Shown: piece after piece, positions 23,915 through 34,133 of the stretch
Position numbering within the stretch: the first letter of the stretch is position 1
Layout of the letters: every line of letters begins with the position of its first letter
Origin: Marasmius tenuissimus
Taxonomy: Eukaryota > Basidiomycota > Agaricomycetes > Agaricales > Marasmiaceae
NCBI GenBank assembly: GCA_029532415.1
Contig: JAQOTA010000070.1
Coordinates: 806,001-870,000, forward strand
Direction: 5' to 3'
DNA length: 64,000 bases
Notes under the pieces: generated by a model
Database searches by the model: none
Seen by the model: the letters and a program-made list of their open reading frames with translations, nothing else
What the model was told of the DNA's origin: nothing
Program-made: the position numbers and the translations under genes

Positions 23915-24192
23915 GGTGGTAAGAGGAAGAGAATTCGCTCATCGTGATTCGTCGACAACGACGGCTCTGGATCTGATGATGACGGTAAGCGCTCGGACTA
24001 TTGTCGGAGACGGGCCGATGCTTGGTCTGTGCGTGCGAACTTGTTAGTCGGCAGTCAATCGGCTGAACGCCACTTCCAGCCGCTCCTCCAAGTCCTTTAA
24101 AGTGAGTACCCTGCGCCTCGATCATAAACTGAACGGTGTTGACCGGGAATGCCAAATTTCTAATGATATAAGTACAAAGGAAGCTCTATATT

Positions 24193-24975
24193 CTAAGCTC
24201 GCTTGTAGCTCAACGCCTTTTCAACCAGCCTCCCCACCCGTCCCTTATTCCAGCCACTCACATTCTTCCACTGCTTACTATCCTCCCCATACATCAACCG
24301 AATCACAAACATATGTGCCGCAAACACCAAGTCCGCAAACACAAGATTCTCGTTCCCCGTCACGAACTCGCTGTCCCGATACATATTATCCAGCTCGTCA
24401 TACGACGCCTTGGTCTTGTCCCAAAGCTCCGCCACTTGCTCAGGCGTAAGCTTCGGAGCAATAATATCCCCATACGCCTTCTTCCTAGCCGCAATCAGCT
24501 CCTCCGAAGTCCACTCCTCGTACTTGCCCATAATCGCAGGCAACAACCCCATCAACTTCGTCTCGACCGAATGGATAAAAACCGCCTGAAGAATACCAGT
24601 ACCCTCCGGCATAACTCTCGGAGTATTCGGGTAGGCTTCATCGAGATACTTCGCAATTAGCGATGAGTCTGATACGACTTTCCCAGTCGACGAATCGACG
24701 ATGAAGGGGATAGTCCATTTGGGGGAACCATCGGGTTTGGTAGTCGTGGGAGGGGCACCGATTGACTTTGCAGTCGATTCGACGTCTTCAAAGTTGATAG
24801 TCTTCACTTCGAATGGAATAGATTTGTAGTTGAGAGTGAATCTACATAGATAAACTGTGAGTTGGTATAATAGATAGAAATTTCGGACCGAGACTCACAT
24901 CACTTTTCGGACATGCGGAGATGCCCCGGTTTCCTCAGGAAATTTGGAAGGTCCCATATCGTAGAGAGTAATCAT
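24193..24975 (-). CDS. Glutathione S-transferase, fungal FuA/etherase-like type
   Basis: Conjugates glutathione to electrophiles in the cytosol. Two exons (24975-24899, 24841-24193) give 241 residues, a normal GST length. The N-terminal thioredoxin-like half reads MITLYDMG...VIFTLNYKSIPFEVK, then IGAPPTTTKPDGSPKWTIPF and SDSSLIAKYLDEAYPNTPR, which supply the cis-Pro and the glutathione-binding Asp/Ser pair. The C-terminal half is all-helical (ENLVFADLVFAAHMFVIR). The IGAPPT.TKPDG motif resembles bacterial LigE-type beta-etherases and fungal GSTFuA enzymes of wood-decay fungi, suggesting lignin- or wood-extractive-related substrates (inference). A TATA box lies about 75 bases upstream. Confidence 0.85.
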
Positions 24976-25048
24976 CTTCTTGTTTTTGAAGCTGGTTTGA
25001 AAGGTGAGGTGAGAAGTTTGGATAAAGTCTGAGCAGAGTGCGGCCTCC

Positions 25049-25055
25049 TTTTATA
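25049..25055 (-). promoter_or_regulatory. TATA box of GST gene
   Basis: TATAAAA on the minus strand, followed by GGAGG, about 75 bases before the ATG at 24975. Confidence 0.5.
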
Positions 25056-26094
25056 CAGTGCTATATCCCGACTGGACCGCTATATAGAGGCGACATTGAA
25101 CGGTAACCCCGGGAATCGGCATATGAGCCTGATAATCGCAGCTGGAATCGGACTACGGAAAATTTATTTAGGCCTTTTGAGAACGCAGCATGAAGATTGT
25201 TGTCTTTGCTGCGTGCTGGTTGCGTAGATAGAATATGTAGAGTTGATATACGTCTGCTGTAATCCTCCCGCTCGTCCCAATTCCCTCGTGTCTCGCCAGC
25301 ACAGGATACCTTGGGCGGGTTTGCTGGTGACAGATTGGTCAAGGACAGTTATATTCGGCTCACTCTCGAGTCTCGATAGTTAGAGCGCTTGCAGTGCTGG
25401 GAGAGTACTACTCGTGAGTTTTCGAAAAAGTGCAAGTGCGAGCCGACAATCCGTGTTGAAAAGCTTGCTTAACAGAAATTGGAAAAGTTTGGGACGCCGC
25501 TGCGTATGAGAGGGGGAGACGGCCCCGTGAATCAGCGAGAAACTGCTTCTCCGTGTGGGTTAACAGCCCATTTCTCTGAATGATAGCTGTATATGATCAC
25601 GACCAACACTTGAATGAGCGGCGTTGTATCAGGTCCAGTGGTTTCTTGGTTCAATTGCTCCTACACGGCTGATCGCTCGCATACAAGATTAATAAATCAC
25701 AGAAACGGGACCCAAGATCGCAGGACTCAAAATTACTTGGGAGTTGGGAACCTTTCCGAGCTCAGTCAGGTCTACAGACCACTGTTTGTCGAACCAGTGC
25801 TTAATCCTGGTCCAAACCATGCTAGGTGATTGTCATCATTTGTTTTTGTAGTTATCTGATCCCGAAATTGCTCGTGTGAGCACGATCGAGTACGGCAATG
25901 GGCCATCGTTCCGGAAAGCCATTGCCAAAGCTGTGGCGGTATGGACGCTTGTGGGTGCTTCTTCGGACCGGCCCGGCAGTCGTTGTCTATGCACAGCCCC
26001 ATATGGCACGTGCTTTAGTGGCGGTTTGGCTGTCAATCAACAAAGAACCGATGTTGTACTCTAACCACCACGAACAGCAATAGCAACGCGAACA
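25056..26094. other. Intergenic, no gene supported
   Basis: Overlapping short frames on both strands at 25772-26083 shadow one another, and none has a domain or splice evidence. Confidence 0.4.
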
Positions 26095-27944
26095 ATGTCA
26101 AAAGCTACCAAAAGCTGGAGTATAACAGACCTGTGAGAATTCTTTTCCTTTCTTTTCCCTCCAGTGCTTGAACCTTCGTGATCGATTTTAGGCCTGAAAC
26201 AACACACGACTCAATTTTCCGAGACTTATCCTTCAACGACCACTACGCTTATTCTCGAGTGAATCGGGCAGCCAACGAGGCGATCAAAGGCTTTTCGAAG
26301 AAGGCTTACCGAATTGAACGCGTTCTGTCACGTTTCTTTGGCCCTGAGGATATCCGGCGTTTTCGAATCCTTCAGTACCATGTTGGCTTCCTCGTATCCG
26401 GATCCACAGCTCTCAGTTTCTTCGAACGAGAGGTATACGATAATGCAGATCTAGACGTATACGTTGACCTCAAATATGCCATCTTCATCGCGGATTTCCT
26501 GGAACGTATTGGATACATCTATGAACCTTACCGAACCGACTTCAGACACCAGCGCGACAAGTACCCAGATGAGTTGGACGACGCCATAAACCAGTTTTCT
26601 CAAGAATTGGACGAACTTGAGCGCGAGGAACTTAACTGGAATCGATATCCGTGGGGTGGAGTTGTCGATGTGCTTCGTTTTCGTCGTGGCGGACGAGAGG
26701 TTCAAATCATTCTATGCGAAGGATCACCGCTCGGAGTCATTTTAGGATTTCACTCAAGTAAGACTCGACTATCCTATCAATCTTACACAAGTTCCTGCCG
26801 CTTATGTCTCCCTTATTCCCTTTAGCTGTGGTCATGAATTTGATCAGCTACTCCCATGCTATTTCCCTCTATCCACAATCTACCTTTCGAGACAGGGTTT
26901 CCTTGCTTAACACCCCCAGTCCCAGAGAGGTTGGAACTCGAAACTATACCGATGCAATCAAAAAGTACGAAAAGCGAGGATGGAAGATGATTAATTCCGG
27001 AAGTGGTTGTAACGCTCTCAGTCGCCATTCGGATCTCAATATGTTTCTTCGTCGCATCGGAGACCGGCATTGCTGGACTATCCCACTCGATCCAGTCAAT
27101 GATTTCGTTACAGAGGGCCCGCTCCAGTTAGGTCGCTCGGAGTCGTTGTTCAAACAGTCGTGGCGCTTGATATACGCTTCGGGCAGAGCTAGCTTGAGGG
27201 AAGGAACGTCGCTTTTGGATGTTCGGGTTCTCAAACGCTCGTACTGCTTGGAGCCCGAAACTGCTGCCGCAATTAGGCGAACGTCTTTCTGGCGAGCCTT
27301 GGAGCGATGGGCAGAATCTGGAACGTGAGTGATTTAGCTTCCATTTTCTTTTTGGTTTGCTCAGTTACAAAAGTCACTAATCAATATGAATTATGATTTA
27401 GTAAACCTCTCGAAATGAACGAACTCGATGACCCTACCCTCCGGGATCTTGTAGAATGTCTGATCGACAAGGTTCACCGGGAGTGTCACGACGAGAGTCA
27501 GCCTTTGGAACGTGCCCGTGAGCTGCTCCTGGCCGCCTTTACTACCGATGAGGCTCTGGATATCCTATCTCCTCTCCCTTGCGAACGTCTTCCTAATCCC
27601 TACGGAGTGCGGTTGCTATACGAAATGCTCCGCAGCGTATTGGAGAACTTCAAGCACGTCCCAACTGTGAGTGTATCCACCTGTCGGACTTCGGATGAAA
27701 AGACTGATTGAAGAATCTATGCTAGGTCTCGTGTAAGTTCAGATTCAACAGCTACGGTCTGATATGGACAAACGTCAAGCTCTCAATGCCTTTTCGCATG
27801 TCGTTTGGCTCGGCGGTTAATCGCCACACGCCTCCTTTGTCAACCGTCATTCCAGTCGAAAGGCTAACCCGGGAACTGAGGGTGTTCAAAGTGAACCTTC
27901 AGCTGAACTGGGAGTGTTACGATGAATATGATAGTTTGGACTGA
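26095..27944 (+). CDS. 528-residue protein with nucleotidyltransferase-like motif
   Basis: Five exons (26095-26132, 26192-26757, 26826-27324, 27402-27666, 27726-27944) join in phase to 528 residues. The N-terminus (LPETTHDSIFRDLSFNDHYAYSRVN) looks like a degenerate F-box-like helical segment. At about residues 80-102, the run SGSTALSFF...DNADLDVYVD fits the G-S...D-x-D core of the polymerase-beta nucleotidyltransferase fold (GS-x14-D-x-D, slightly longer spacing than usual). Such proteins form a large uncharacterised family in mushrooms. The C-terminal half (GWKMINSGSGCN, RHCWTIPLDPVNDF) is unrecognised. Whether the two Asp bind metal is unproven. The short 38-base first exon is supported by a clean GTGAGA donor and TTTTAG acceptor, but is the least certain part. 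Confidence 0.7.
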
Positions 27945-28163
27945 AGATCAGGGGAGTTGGCTGTGGCAATCTAGTATGTTTTCTGTATCTCCAAGTTACG
28001 ATTGTTGTAGTGAATGAGACTTCTTGTATGTATCACGTCGGTAATTTAGCGTGGCAAGTTGATACACGTTCCCATAGAGGCTATGTACGTCTTCTAAAGT
28101 CCATTCTGTACTAACACCGGAAATTCCACTGTGTTTCGTCCTTGCCTACCTAATCGTATCAAG
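27945..28163. other. Short spacer
   Basis: Nothing seen except the approach to the next TATA box. Confidence 0.4.
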
Positions 28164-28170
28164 TATAAAA
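28164..28170 (+). promoter_or_regulatory. TATA box of TPR-like gene
   Basis: TATAAAA about 157 bases upstream of the ATG at 28327. Confidence 0.45.
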
Positions 28171-28326
28171 GCCTCGGACCCACGGGATTTACCGAACACC
28201 CGTTATCGCGCTTCCGAAGAAAATCTCAGATAACGAATAAATAGTTCCGATGATTCATATACGTCTGCAGCCCACCCTGACTTTCCCCAAACCACCACTA
28301 CTGCCACTGCGATTATTACTCACTTC

Positions 28327-28952
28327 ATGCCCACTGTATCTCTCGAACAAGCATTCACTGCATTCGGATTTTCTCCAGCCCAGGCTTCAAGAATGGCTGC
28401 GGAGAATCGAGCCGTGAATGGATTGGATGAAAGCTTTGGATATTACCCGGACGAATCTAGTACCACGCAGGATGAAGAGGACGGCAATGAAGTCGATATC
28501 TTGGACCTTGCTGAAGAAGAACGACGCAAAGGGGACTTGGATAAAGCCGCAGAGGTTCTGGTCTTCGCTCTCGCGAGTTGCAAGGGAAATAGTAACATGA
28601 TCGTACTGGAGCTGAAGGCGCATGTGAGGCTGGCTCATGTGTACCACGAGATGAAGGAGTTCGCCAAGGCTTCGAAAGAATTTCAGGAAGCCTATGATCT
28701 CCATCAAGATTGGATGACGGATGGTGTACGTCTTCGTTCTTCTTTTTCTCAGCCGTACTCGGGTAGTGATATTGAACTCAATAGGATCGTGAATTTCATC
28801 CGGTTTCTTACCTTCCCTTGTGGGCCAAATGCTGCGACAAGCTCTCCCAGCCAAAGAAAGCGGAAAGGCTGCGAGAACAGCACACGAAAATGGCCGAACG
28901 ATATCGGGGCTATTGGGATGGCGAAGAAGATTCAGATCTGCACGAACTTTGA
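28327..28952 (+). CDS. Small TPR-like protein
   Basis: Exons 28327-28725 and 28785-28952 join in phase to 188 residues. The centre (AEEERRKGDLDKAAEVLVFALASC and KAHVRLAHVYHEMKEFAKASKEFQEAYDL) forms two helix-turn-helix units with the Gly/Ala/Tyr pattern of tetratricopeptide repeats, so a scaffold or co-chaperone-like role is possible. The second exon adds a TPR-like end (PLWAKCCDKLSQPKKAERLREQHTKMAERYRGYWDG). The N-terminus (residues 1-50) has an acidic patch. Partners are unknown. The unspliced reading continues only to a nearby stop, so the intron is preferred. Confidence 0.7.
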
Positions 28953-30266
28953 CTGAATAGTGACTTGCTACGCGTCTGCTGAGTGCTCTTTTGCTGATCA
29001 ATTGATGCGCTGTGCTTTCGGGGTGTCCCAGAATGCTAATTCATGTATTGCGCTCTCATATTCTTAACAGCGAAGGTTTACTCCAATAATTGAAACTCGG
29101 AATGAGAAAATTTCCCAGGAGTCAGTCAGGCCATCGGGTGCTGGCCGGTCATCTGAACACGAGTTCCTGTGATCGTGATTATCCGCGTGTTGCGGGCACT
29201 TGTGGGCGCTGTACGCAAAAACGGGGTGCCAGGTATTCAAGGGTATTCACCACCATGTGGCTTGATCGGCATTTGCCGCCAAGTTCTTGCGCCACACTTG
29301 ACTAGTTTTCTGTTATCCCGACTCTCAGACTCACATGCCGTATGGGACTAGTTTTCGTCAGATATTGTAATCTTACCTCATTTACGTGGTTTATTGGAGT
29401 ACTTTATTGCGAATGTGTATGACCTAGTCATTAATCCTACTTGAATTCACGCGACGTGTTGATAACCTTTGTTGAACCTACTTGCTACCGAGATTATGCG
29501 TGCTCCTTGCATCTCAAAACTCATGGGATGTGGTGTATAACCCGCAAATTGAAGACAGACATCGCATTATGGATGTTCTAATTGAATCTAGCTACCTTTT
29601 GCTGACTGTTCGGAGGACATTGAGTGAGCATGCTATTGAAAGTCATTGACTGTCAGGGACTCGGTTGATTTAGTTAGTTTCCGGCACTTCGGCACTGGAG
29701 ATTTTCTGGTGCGTAGCTTCGGTGTTATAGAGATTTCTGAAGACCTAATGCCGCGCATCCGAATACCCACAAAATCTGCGGCGCCGCTGTCCCGCGAGCT
29801 GTTTTCAGAAACGGCTGCTCCTGACATTTGAATGTACATTCTGGACACTTCAACTACAATGGGAGCACACAAATAATGTATTCATCACCATTAGGGATAG
29901 TACATCAAGAGAAGTAGGAGGTACAATTGTCCGGGGGGGGGTAGTAGGTCAGCATGAATGTATGTAAGGCAATACGGAAGGGGCATTGCTCAAGCCCAGT
30001 GCCAATAAGGTCAAGATAAATCCGGGTAGCCGGGTAGGCCATTGAATATTTGATGAAAAATAGTCTTATAGGGGTGACACCTCCAACCGTACTGCTCGTC
30101 ATGAGACCATGTCGGCTCAACCAGGGACAGAATATGCAGATGCCAGAGTTGACCTCAGAGTCAGTTTTTGTATTCTATAGGCATAGACATCTACATTACC
30201 ATTGAGCCAACAACTTGTCAATTTAGTACCATTAAAGTGGAAACAGGGGATAATAGTAGATGCAAC
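28953..30266. other. Intergenic, AT-richer
   Basis: No gene supported. A G-tract of nine bases is present at about 29932. Confidence 0.35.
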
Positions 30267-30891
30267 TACTGTGAGTGTAAGCTAGGTTGAATAACAACCA
30301 AAAATAGGTTGAAAAGGAACATTCAACCTATTTTTGATCTCGGTAGGTTGAAGATCAAAATCACCTCTGCCCGATAGGTTGCTTTTCAACATATAGTTTA
30401 GGTTGGTGGAGGTTGGCGGTCGCTTGAGTGGCATTGACATAGTTCAGAAATTCCTGTCCCACCCAGTTGTTCTCTGTCCATCTCTTCAAGTATATTTCAT
30501 GTCCTGATACTTCTCATGTACACTAGGGACTTTATAGCAGGCTATAGAGCTGCTCAAGGGACAGAACAGGAAGGTGAGTGTCTTGCATAAATCTGTAGTT
30601 GGGCAGCTGATTTCATGAAACGGCTCTGCCCCCGGACAGCAGGGTCAAGCGTGTGGGTCAAGCTTCTAAGTTCATCTTGTCACATAATTTGTACAGGTCT
30701 TTGGCTTGATGTGTACAGATTGAGGTGGGATTTCAACTTTACCTCAAGTTTTCAATACAAAACCCTGAGACTCACCCTGCATTGACTATTCAGTTTCCTG
30801 CCCATCACTGCTCACTGCTCACACAGCATCAGGCAAATCCACAGCTCGGGTCTACTCGGGGCTCTTTCATCCTCTCATCTCTTCCCCCACC

Positions 30892-31419
30892 TGTCACAGA
30901 TTTTCTCTCTCTACATCTAATCTCCCTATATCTTATCTGTGCCATGTGGTTATCATATCATTCGATCCAATCCAACATCTTATCAGTAGATATCTGATCT
31001 CTTGATCTATAGATTCGGTCTGGACTCATCTAGATAGATCTGTAACTAAAGGGAATACGCATAGGTCTAGATCTGCCACACCATGACTACGGCGAGTCAT
31101 GTGCTGTGTGGACAGCTCGAACCCTCGAGTTGACTCTTACGACTCACTCAACTCATACTTACACCTTGATTGCACCATCACGACTCATAGTAGACTCATC
31201 CTGATGAGTGCATCAGTCAGCTTAGGTATCATAGGTCTTAGATAGTGTCTGGGGTCCTGTAGAATCCATGTATATAAGCTAGATCTTCTGAGGCATAAAC
31301 CTCAGACTAAAGAACGTCTTCTGTCCTTTGACAACATCTCCTCTGCTCTCTGCATTCACATCAGTTATTCCCTTATCATCAAAACCACATCTGAACAGGT
31401 GAGTAGTGGATTTGTGATA
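30892..31419 (+). repeat. 5' LTR
   Basis: Begins TGTCACAG and ends TTTGTGATA. It contains a TATA-like TATATAAG near 31270 and, close to its 3' end, a strong splice-donor-like CAG|GTGAGT (about 31399). The first bases after the LTR are not an obvious tRNA-complementary TGG primer site. Confidence 0.9.
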
Positions 31420-31886
31420 GTTTCTTTAGTCTTGTTTCGTTGCTGCTGCTCTGCAGTAATTTCTGTTTACAGGTCATGTCATTATGTCTCTGAGGGTTCT
31501 GGGGGCTCATATGGATCTGGGGGATATGGCCATCGGTTCTGAAAAGGCTGGTGTGTCTAGTCGGAAGGCATCCCCTTGTGGGAGTGGACTTTTAATGTCT
31601 GCATGCTGACGGACAATTGCCGGACCCTAGGCGTAAGGGGTACTCGCTGCATTATGCAAAGAGGTCAGAAACTACTTCGGTGGTGGACCGCGAAAGTGAC
31701 GGCCAGCTGGTCTTGCGAGTTGAGGACGTGTGCAAACATGTTTCACCTCTTGTAGTGCTGTGGACAGTGCTAGGATCCGATTTCCCTTTCCCCGAGACAA
31801 CATGCATGGCCGTATACGGTTTTTCTTTTCTTGTACCATGTCTTCTGAAAAGGGATATGTTGTACTTATGCCATTTTGCCATAGTT

Positions 31887-32507
31887 ATGCCGAAAGTAGC
31901 CAAGAACCATCAGTTTATCACACCTGTCAACAAACGTTCAACAACTGAAACTCTTCAGCTTCAACAAGAGGCTCGTGAACACACTCAACGTCTCAGCTTA
32001 CTTGCTCGTATGGGCTTGGAAAAGCGAAGGACTCTTCTCCAACGCCTCTCATCTCCACCTCCACCAGTCAATCCTCTATCTCTTCTCGAACGAATCGAAT
32101 ATCAGATTCCTGAACCCATTCCTAACCATCTCCACTTCCGACGCACTAAGAACCTCCGACGAATTCCCGAATATCAACCTCTCCTTGCTGCTTGTATTAA
32201 GCGCATGGATAGAATCTTCCATGAATTATCGTTTGAGGAGGCTCAAGCCAAACTGGGAGGTCCTCCAATGAGGATACCAGTGGAGCTTGCGAATAGGGTG
32301 TGGGAGAAGTATGATAGACTTCAGGATTTTTATCATGGGATTGATAAGACAGAGGAATTGGGGCACAAGATGTCCAACACGCAATGGAGACAGTTGAAGG
32401 GAGCTATTAAAATGTTTAAGAAGGTTTCCTTACATGACTTAGAGGATAGACTTGTAGAGATTTGTCAAGAAATCGACAATCTCGATGTAATATTCCCTGA
32501 TGTATAA
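31887..32507 (+). CDS. Extra open reading frame upstream of gag
   Basis: A 206-residue frame starting MPKVAKNHQFITPV lies between the 5' LTR and gag. It is basic near the N-terminus (LLARMGLEKRRTLLQRL), has Pro-rich SSPPPPVNP, then a mostly helical C-terminal half (ELANRVWEKYDRLQDFYHG, LHDLEDRLVEICQEIDNL). No known domain was recognised. It is in the same frame as gag but ends with TAA 84 bases before the gag ATG. The open frame extends upstream to 31617, but that part lacks the codon regularity of the rest. Its presence in a young element suggests it is maintained. Function unknown. Confidence 0.55.
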   Translation: MPKVAKNHQFITPVNKRSTTETLQLQQEAREHTQRLSLLARMGLEKRRTLLQRLSSPPPPVNPLSLLERIEYQIPEPIPNHLHFRRTKNLRRIPEYQPLLAACIKRMDRIFHELSFEEAQAKLGGPPMRIPVELANRVWEKYDRLQDFYHGIDKTEELGHKMSNTQWRQLKGAIKMFKKVSLHDLEDRLVEICQEIDNLDVIFPDV

Positions 32508-32591
32508 TATACTTGGCATAACGGCTTGGCAGCCTTTCTTTCTTCTCTTCATATTTACGATGGAACAATTCGTTAATACATCTGAACAGCA

Positions 32592-34133
32592 ATGTCAACA
32601 ACACCCGCACCAATTGCAAACTTGTCAGAACATGAGGCTTGGGAACCTGAATTTCCTGAAGTCCAGTGGCCAACTATTGACGAGTGGAACCAGCTGCTTG
32701 TTGCACATTTTGATCAAAATGTAATGGGTCTCACCAATGAACAAATGACCCAACTTAGTCAATTGATTCGAAATGCCCATGGAGATGCAGTAAACAGGAT
32801 GAAAAGGGTTGTTGACAATCATGTCGTAGCAATCAAAGATCAATTCAATCCTGAACTGAGTGGAGCATACAACAACACCTTTGTACTTCAGTCACAAATC
32901 AACGATCTGAAACTCATGACGCAGATGCAAACTGCGGTTATGGAATCCATGAAAGAACAAATACAGCACTACCGGGACCAATTCAATGCCTTGTCAGTCG
33001 ATAACGCAACCGGTGGTGGTGGTGGAAAAGCTGGATTCAAAATCCCAGAACCACCAACATTTTCTGGATCAGATTCGAAAGTGAACTTGAAGGACTGGGT
33101 AAATCAACTCAGTTTGTACAACTCGCATTATGGAATCATTACCGACAAGCATCAAATCGTCACGGCTCTTACCCGTGTACGAGGTGCTGCTGCAACGTAC
33201 CTGCAGAAATACTTTGATAAGCTTACTGCAGGCGAAGACTTGGGCACTTTCCAAGAATTCGTTAACGAACTTGCCATCTATGGAGAGAAAGATGATATAG
33301 AAAGCTACAAGAAGGCGCTTACTGCCCTCTGGAAGAACGAAACCTTGGCGCACAAGGACTTTATCAAATATGCCGAACAGTATCGTACTCTTGCCCGCGT
33401 GGTCGGATATGAGGACGATAATCTTTTCATAGATAAGCTCAGAGAGGTTATACCCAAGGACCTGCGTAGTGTGATGGTTCCTTATGAGGTTAACAACCAA
33501 ATTCCTAAGAAATGGGATGCTTATCTCGAGCTTCTGATCAAGACGTATAAGTTCCTTCACCCGGAAAAGTCGACAAGGGACGTTTTTGCTACTGGCGGTA
33601 GCAGTAACACAGGCAATGGCAATAATAAGAAGTCTGACCCTGATGCGATGGATATAGACTCGGCAAAGAAGGTCAAGGCGAAACACGCAAATTCCCAAGA
33701 TGCCAAGCAGAAACTATGTCAGATCTGCTCTGGTAAAGGCTTCAAGGCTAAATCGAAAACACATAATACCAATGATTGTTACGAGAAGCCTGGGAATGAG
33801 CACAAGCGACCTGCTCCAAGAGCTTCAACGTCAAATCCTTCAACATCAGGTCAAGGCAACAAGAGCGGAAACTCTGGTAAAGGTACAGCCTCCGGCAAAA
33901 CCTTCTACCAACGGCTAATGGAAATGGCCAAAGAATATGATATTGACACCTCGGATGCCCCATCCGAAGTCAACATCAACTCTGCGAGTATCCAGGAAAT
34001 AGTCGAAACCGAGTCTTCCGAAATGGGGACAACTGCACAAGTCGATGGAGTGCAGGCGGGACCTTCTCAACCAACCGGTAAAGGGAAGAAGGCAATTCGA
34101 CGATCCAATGTGGATTTTCCCGAAGGACTGTAG
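32592..34133 (+). CDS. gag: Gag polyprotein of chromovirus
   Basis: Structural protein of the virus-like particle, 513 residues, intact. Residues ~140-330 match the retrotransposon gag/capsid pattern (PPTFSGSDSKVNLKDWVNQL, LGTFQEFVNELAIYG, ETLAHKDFIKYAEQYRTLA). Near the C-terminus lies a single Cys/His cluster with spacing C-x2-C-x11-H-x4-C rather than the standard x4 zinc knuckle, surrounded by Lys/Ser-rich linkers that probably bind RNA. The stop TAG at 34131 lies inside an overlap with the pol frame. Confidence 0.9.
   Translation: MSTTPAPIANLSEHEAWEPEFPEVQWPTIDEWNQLLVAHFDQNVMGLTNEQMTQLSQLIRNAHGDAVNRMKRVVDNHVVAIKDQFNPELSGAYNNTFVLQSQINDLKLMTQMQTAVMESMKEQIQHYRDQFNALSVDNATGGGGGKAGFKIPEPPTFSGSDSKVNLKDWVNQLSLYNSHYGIITDKHQIVTALTRVRGAAATYLQKYFDKLTAGEDLGTFQEFVNELAIYGEKDDIESYKKALTALWKNETLAHKDFIKYAEQYRTLARVVGYEDDNLFIDKLREVIPKDLRSVMVPYEVNNQIPKKWDAYLELLIKTYKFLHPEKSTRDVFATGGSSNTGNGNNKKSDPDAMDIDSAKKVKAKHANSQDAKQKLCQICSGKGFKAKSKTHNTNDCYEKPGNEHKRPAPRASTSNPSTSGQGNKSGNSGKGTASGKTFYQRLMEMAKEYDIDTSDAPSEVNINSASIQEIVETESSEMGTTAQVDGVQAGPSQPTGKGKKAIRRSNVDFPEGL

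Noticed and set aside
31420..31450. Primer-binding site complementary to a tRNA 3' end
   Set aside because: The bases after the 5' LTR do not begin with TGG or any clear tRNA complement, so priming is left open.
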